From Pleodorina starrii (taxonomy: Eukaryota; Chlorophyta; Chlorophyceae; Chlamydomonadales; Volvocaceae), in NCBI GenBank assembly GCA_030267565.1, contig BRXU01000015.1, positions 929,001 to 993,000 of the forward strand: a DNA stretch of 64,000 nt, read 5' to 3'. Positions 59,901-64,000 of the stretch are shown one piece after another (position 1 is the first letter of the stretch; the number at the start of each line of letters is the position of its first letter). The position numbers and the translations under genes are program-made. The notes below the pieces were generated by a model. The model worked only from the letters and a program-made list of their open reading frames with translations. It searched no databases and was not told where the DNA came from.

Positions 59901-59984
59901 TGGCTGCGGCGCGAGCTGGACGTGCGGCGCATCATCATTGCGCCCGACAAGTCGCACCGGCTGCCGGGCGACAGCGACATCTGA
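53947..59984 (+). CDS. Leucine-rich-repeat membrane protein with multi-pass C-terminal half
   Basis: Eleven exons in phase: 53947-54016, 54098-54271, 54653-54942, 55417-55543, 56009-56223, 56429-56625, 57034-57886, 58217-58422, 58804-58921, 59238-59315, 59715-59984; 865 residues. Residues 1-23 form a signal peptide (LRGLALVCLLAANILCQA). The ectodomain to about 320 contains LRR units (LPSLRTIHINCE, DVQSVNLSGNALTGDF, LFSLDVSRNQLSGRIG), Cys pairs and possible N-glycosylation sites (NTTGNAT). The first TM helix is at about 323-347 (LPTMWGVFAAVMAGTLAVTL). A Gly/Ala/Ser-rich cytoplasmic loop (about 358-605) follows, then several helices (RTLLILGMFGLECYWAYSLI, PFTMASLYLVYGFI, FVGMLLMCFTDLLS). The tail ends LPGDSDI. 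The plant-type LRR suggests extracellular recognition; no kinase domain is present. I do not recognise the C-terminal membrane domain. The acceptor of the last exon is the least certain junction. Confidence 0.88.
59126..59206 (+). repeat. 10-bp TG-rich minisatellite
   Basis: About seven copies of TGTGTGTCCG/TGTGTGTCGG just upstream of exon 10 of the leucine-rich-repeat gene, within its intron. Confidence 0.8.
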
Positions 59985-60716
59985 GAGGCGGTGACGACTT
60001 GACGTGGCTGCATGCGGGCTTGACTTGTTGTTGGGCTGGGATGGGCTGGGCTTCAGGGTTGACTGCGACCGACTGAACCCCGAGCAAGTGGGTGACGACG
60101 TTTTTCTTGGGAAGACGGCAAAAGGCCACGGTGCGCGTGTGCGTCACGTTACATCACGTCACGTCACGTCATCAAGTGACCGCCCGTGCACCGGTCGGCT
60201 TGGCGAGGAAGCGCACGCAGTGGTTACTGGTACCGGAGCGGGCTCCGAGGTGGTGCTGGCTCCGAAGGCGGCGTGTCACGCGGCTGGTTGGTGTTTGCGG
60301 CCTATACGCCACATCATTTGTCCTGCTTAAGCCGGGGAAGATCCCGTGGCTCCGTAATAAGGCCTGTCTGCCCGCCGTCACGAGCCAGGTTGTCCGCAGC
60401 GGCGGCCCTTGTGCCCCGGCTCAGGGCGACGCCGGCGGCGCCGGGAGCTCGCCGCTGGCGCTCGCCACGGCGGCGGCGCGCAGGGTGGCAAGGTGCGCGC
60501 GGGCTGCCGGCGGCAGGTCGGCCTCCGCGTCGACCCAGCGGCACGCCTACGAGCGCATGGGGCAGGCGGGCGGGGCGAGAGCGGCGGTGGCTCGTCAACA
60601 CTCAACGAAACGGGGTTTGGACGTGGTGCCAGCGCGTGCTGGTCGCAACTTGATATATGCGCATACGGTATAGTATAAGATCAATTGTGTTGCTCTAGGA
60701 AAGACTGTGCTTTCGG
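59985..60716. other. Convergent intergenic region
   Basis: It lies between the 3' ends of the leucine-rich-repeat gene and the CS-domain gene. I see no gene. A TTACA at 60149-60153 (TGTAA on the minus strand) could serve the CS-domain gene, though it lies 560 nt past its stop. Confidence 0.4.
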
Positions 60717-63700
60717 CTACGACGGCAGTGCGAGTAGTGCAGAGTACCATGCCCCCCGCGCGTCGGTTGGGGTTACCCATGTGTCCTGACAGATGACGCG
60801 CCACGAGGGACCTGCCTCGTCGTCGAACAGCTGCCACCTCGCTTTAGGCCCACGCAACCGCGCGTGTACCGTAATGTACAGGGTCTTGCCGGCAGTCGCG
60901 GGGAAGCACGGACGGACGGATTCATCGCGGCGGAAGAATGCGCAGGGAATGGGACAACAGAGGGGCGGGGCCTGACCAGGATAGAGGCGCGCGAGTGGCC
61001 CCCGCGCGCTTGGCCGTCGTGAATCTGCGCCAGACGCTGAAGAGGAGGAGACGAGGTCTCCCGTTAGCCCTCCCCGCCGGGTTCCGGGTTCGTTCGCTAA
61101 CGCCGTCTCCGTCTCCGCTGCGGTATCTTCTTTTTTCTCCGCCTTCACCCACCCGCTGGACCCCACTCACCAGCTGCTCGTCGTGGCGCCACGGCGGAGG
61201 CACCACCCAGGCGCCGCCTCGCAGCTGGAACATCGCCGCCTGTGTGCGGCCAGTACCGGTATGCGGTGCACAGCAGGTCGGGCGGGTTCGCGACCGTGAC
61301 ACGTGGCAAACAAGATTGCCGGATCGACGGCCAGCGGCCGTCTAGCGTCCCGTGCAACAGCGGTCCACGCGTGAGACGCACTTCCCAAAGCTTCACCCCT
61401 CGCCCACGGAAACGGTAGGTATGCTGACCCACCATCGCGACACCGCCCCGGCTCCGCACGCTCGCCTCCGCCGCACTGACTGAAACCCTCCCTGCACCGA
61501 CTGAAACCGTAATGTCACCTCACCTGCAGCAGCGGCTCCAACCCGAACGAATCCTCGTCCTCCACGAAGAACCGCACGCCGGCCCCGGCGCCGCCAGCCT
61601 GCAGGCCCCGCGTCGGCCCGTAAAACTCCCCACGCGATGCCACGCGGTTGTCCTGGCGCACGCCTGGAAGTGGGCGGACGTCCGCCACACGCGAGGGGCG
61701 GGCCGGCAGGCGCATGGGTGCAGGCAGGCAAAACAGTCATTGGCCGGTAGCGCGAGGGTGGGGTGGGTGGCGCCTTCTGCAAACGGCGGCTGAGACAGCG
61801 GCGGCTACGCCTGAGTCGCCGCCTTTAGGCGCACACCATGGAGGCATAATGCTTCTTGCGCGGGCGTGATGGAACGCTGGCGGCGGCGGGTGGCCGCAGC
61901 GTCTATCTCGCGGGCCCATGGTAGGTGGGACGCGGGGCCGATAACTCGCGGCCCCCCGCTACAGGTGTGGTAATTGTTAATTGTCTTAGTGGGCGCCATA
62001 CCCAGACCCTGAGATGGATAGAGCCAGCCGGTCAGATTACACATTACAGGGATGTAGGTAACAGCTGCGTGCGCGCCGGCGGCGCGCGACCCCTCCCACG
62101 CCCCTGCGTCGCTGCCTGGGCACGTGCGGACCAAAGCCCTTCTGCCTCGGGGCACAGCGTCGCGAGATGGGAGCCAGCCGACGTCAGCTGCGTGCCCCCT
62201 ACTGTCCCGGCCCCTGTCCCCACACCTTTCTTGTACAGGCGCTCCTCCTCCGTGGGCTCAGGACGCGCCAGGGTAATGGTCAGGCAGCGGCCCGCACGGC
62301 GCCGGCCCGGCGCCGCCGCCGATGGCGGCACTCCCGGTGCCGGTGCGCTGACATCAGCATGTCGGCTGGGGGCTACCGCCGCTGCCGCAGCAGCCGCAGT
62401 CGCAGCGGCCGCGACCGGCGCCGCCTTTGGCGGCAGCTCCCTGGCCGCAGTGCTGCCTTCGTCCGCCAGGCTCCAGCTGCTGAGCTCCGGAACCACCGCT
62501 TGGTAGGCCGGCCGCCGAGCCGCCTCAGCGCTGCAGGTCGGGAGAGGGATGCAGGGGTCGATAAACGGGGTCTGGAAAGCGGCGGCCGGGCCAGAATTGC
62601 CGCAGCCACGGCGGCACCCGCGAGAGGAGCAGCGGGGGCACGCAACGGCGGTCAACCTCCAGTCGCACCTGTTCCACCAGTAATGTCGCTCCAGCTGCAG
62701 CCCCACGCCCCGCACCGCCACCGCCAGCCGCCGGGCGCCCACCTCCACCGCCACATCCTCCGATTGGACCCACCAGGGCAGCGACAGCTCCAGAACCACC
62801 TGCGGCGGCGGCCAAACGTGCAGCCACGGCGGCGGCGGAGGGTGTTGCATTGTTACTGCATTGTTAATTGCAGTATCGACCCTTGGAGGTTCCGTCCCCG
62901 GGCGGACAGTCATTTCACCAGCGAGGCGTGGGTGCTTTTTTCCATGATGTCGTGGCGTTGCTTGCCAGCGTCCGTGTCATGTTCTCGCTCATGCGGGGCA
63001 AGGCGCGTATCGACCCCCGTACCTCGTCTGGGAGCTGTGTCAGAACGTAAGGGGGCGGCAGGGACCGGGCTCCGTCGCTGTCACCCGCGAAGACCTGGCG
63101 CCACCAGGTGCCGCCGTCAGCGCCGGCGCTGCTGCCGCCGGTGCGCAGAGGCCACGCGGTCGGAGCGACCCGCGGCTCACTCGCCGCCGGCGGCGACTGC
63201 GGCGTGCCGAGACCAGGCGCCTCGTGCTGCGGCGCCTTCGTGAGGACCACGAGCGCGAAGAGTCCGTCGGCCGTCCTGCGAGTACACGGTGGGCTACCCT
63301 CAGGTGCACTGCAGCAAATGCACATATGGCACCCCCTCACGCTCCTCAAGGGTTCCAAGCATACACCCGCCCTACACGCACACACGTACACGCACACACG
63401 TACACACACACACCGCACGCACACCACGCGCACGTACCTCTGCACCTCGACGGGCGCCGCCGGGTCCAGGGCGCCCGCCAGCGTCCGCTGCACCACGGGG
63501 AGGCCACCCGCGGGCCCCAGCCGCAGCACGCCGCCCCGCACCTCCGCGCGCAATTCGCGGTCGTGCCGCCCTGTGAAGGCGGGGGAAAGACGGGCAGATG
63601 GATGGTTGGAGGGAAGGTAAAGGCTAGGCCAGCTCCACGTCTCAATAAGCAAGCAAGGGTGCAGCTAGATGGCACAAGCACAGGCACAGACGGGCCCGCT

Positions 63701-63933
63701 GGCCCCACCCTGGTAGGGGGTCTCGCGGGTCAGCTTGCTCGCTTGCTGATCAACACGCGAGCTTGGACCGCACGGTAGCGCTAAGCACCAAGTTTTGGCG
63801 CGCCCACATAATTTCATGGACCGGCCAGCAAGCCAGCCGCGCACGCACCGTTGGGCAGGTAGCAGGCCAGCAGCACGTGGCGGCCCGTCTGGGTCCACAT
63901 GTACAGTCGGCCCAGGGCAGCATCGTACCGCAC
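60717..63933 (-). CDS. Protein with two CS (p23/NudC-like) domains, 3' part (runs off right edge)
   Basis: Eight exons in phase: 63849-63933, 63438-63570, 63023-63275, 62669-62799, 62226-62530, 61524-61663, 61171-61239, 60717-60971; 456 visible residues, stop TAG. The first CS-like domain runs from LYMWTQTGRHVLLACYLPNG through LRAEVRGGVLRLG and LAGALDP to GLFALVVLTK and TWWRQVFAG. The second runs from VVLELSLPWWVQSEDVAVEV through AYQAVVPELSSWSL to CLTITLARPEPTEEERLYKK; its loop before the last strand holds an Ala/Pro-rich insert of about 60 residues. CS domains act in Hsp90 co-chaperones and NudC-type assembly factors, including dynein assembly; which of these applies cannot be told. The C-terminal part (WQLFDDEAGPSWRV) is unrecognised. 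The exon starting at 62799 might instead begin further upstream. Confidence 0.83.
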
Positions 63934-64000
63934 CTGCAGCACAGCACCACACGGCGGGCGGGCGTCGGGGAAGCCGCGCGCGACGGGCGGTGGTGGTGGC

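Overview
The window looks like nuclear DNA of a green alga, most likely a volvocine chlorophyte (Chlamydomonas/Volvox relatives). Reasons: moderately high GC; genes cut into many short exons by GT-AG introns of about 80-700 bp; Ala/Gly/Gln-rich linkers inside proteins; TmcB/TmcC-type PAS membrane proteins, a family I know as expanded in these algae; and a TGTAA poly(A)-type signal downstream of one gene. Genus and species cannot be fixed from sequence alone. All gene models were built by hand from splice sites and phase agreement, so single boundaries may be off by a base or may use another site.

Layout. 1-3,237 (minus): first seven exons of a TmcB/TmcC-like PAS-family membrane protein, running off the left edge. 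3,238-12,257: gene-poor, with one two-exon tyrosine recombinase (7,692-9,052, minus) and a few doubtful exons near 11 kb. 12,258-45,610 (minus): one giant gene, a tandem paralogue of the first, in which I can place 59 exons over 33.4 kb (about 2,610 residues). It has an N-terminal multi-pass membrane domain, a helical TmcB/TmcC region, PAS-type segments, low-complexity linkers, and a second membrane half ending in a last helix and a short tail. Its last intron holds a 4.9-kb repeat-built element with terminal inverted repeats (12,433-17,354), and several introns carry an (AAT)n-tailed dispersed repeat. 45,611-49,089: no gene I can support.

49,090-53,551 (minus): Gfo/Idh/MocA NAD(P)-dependent oxidoreductase, 8 exons, 451 residues, with a probable degenerate mobile element in its last intron. 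53,947-59,984 (plus): secreted/membrane leucine-rich-repeat protein with several C-terminal membrane segments, 11 exons, 865 residues, divergent from the oxidoreductase across 395 bp. 60,717-63,933 (minus): 3' part of a protein with two CS (p23/NudC-like) domains, running off the right edge.

There is no operon logic. The two PAS-family genes are tandem duplicates with nearly identical exon lengths, and the other genes look unrelated in function. The most unusual structure is the repeat-built element, made of inverted 153-bp arrays, about 175-bp and 60-bp arrays, and dense copies of a short pseudo-palindromic motif.
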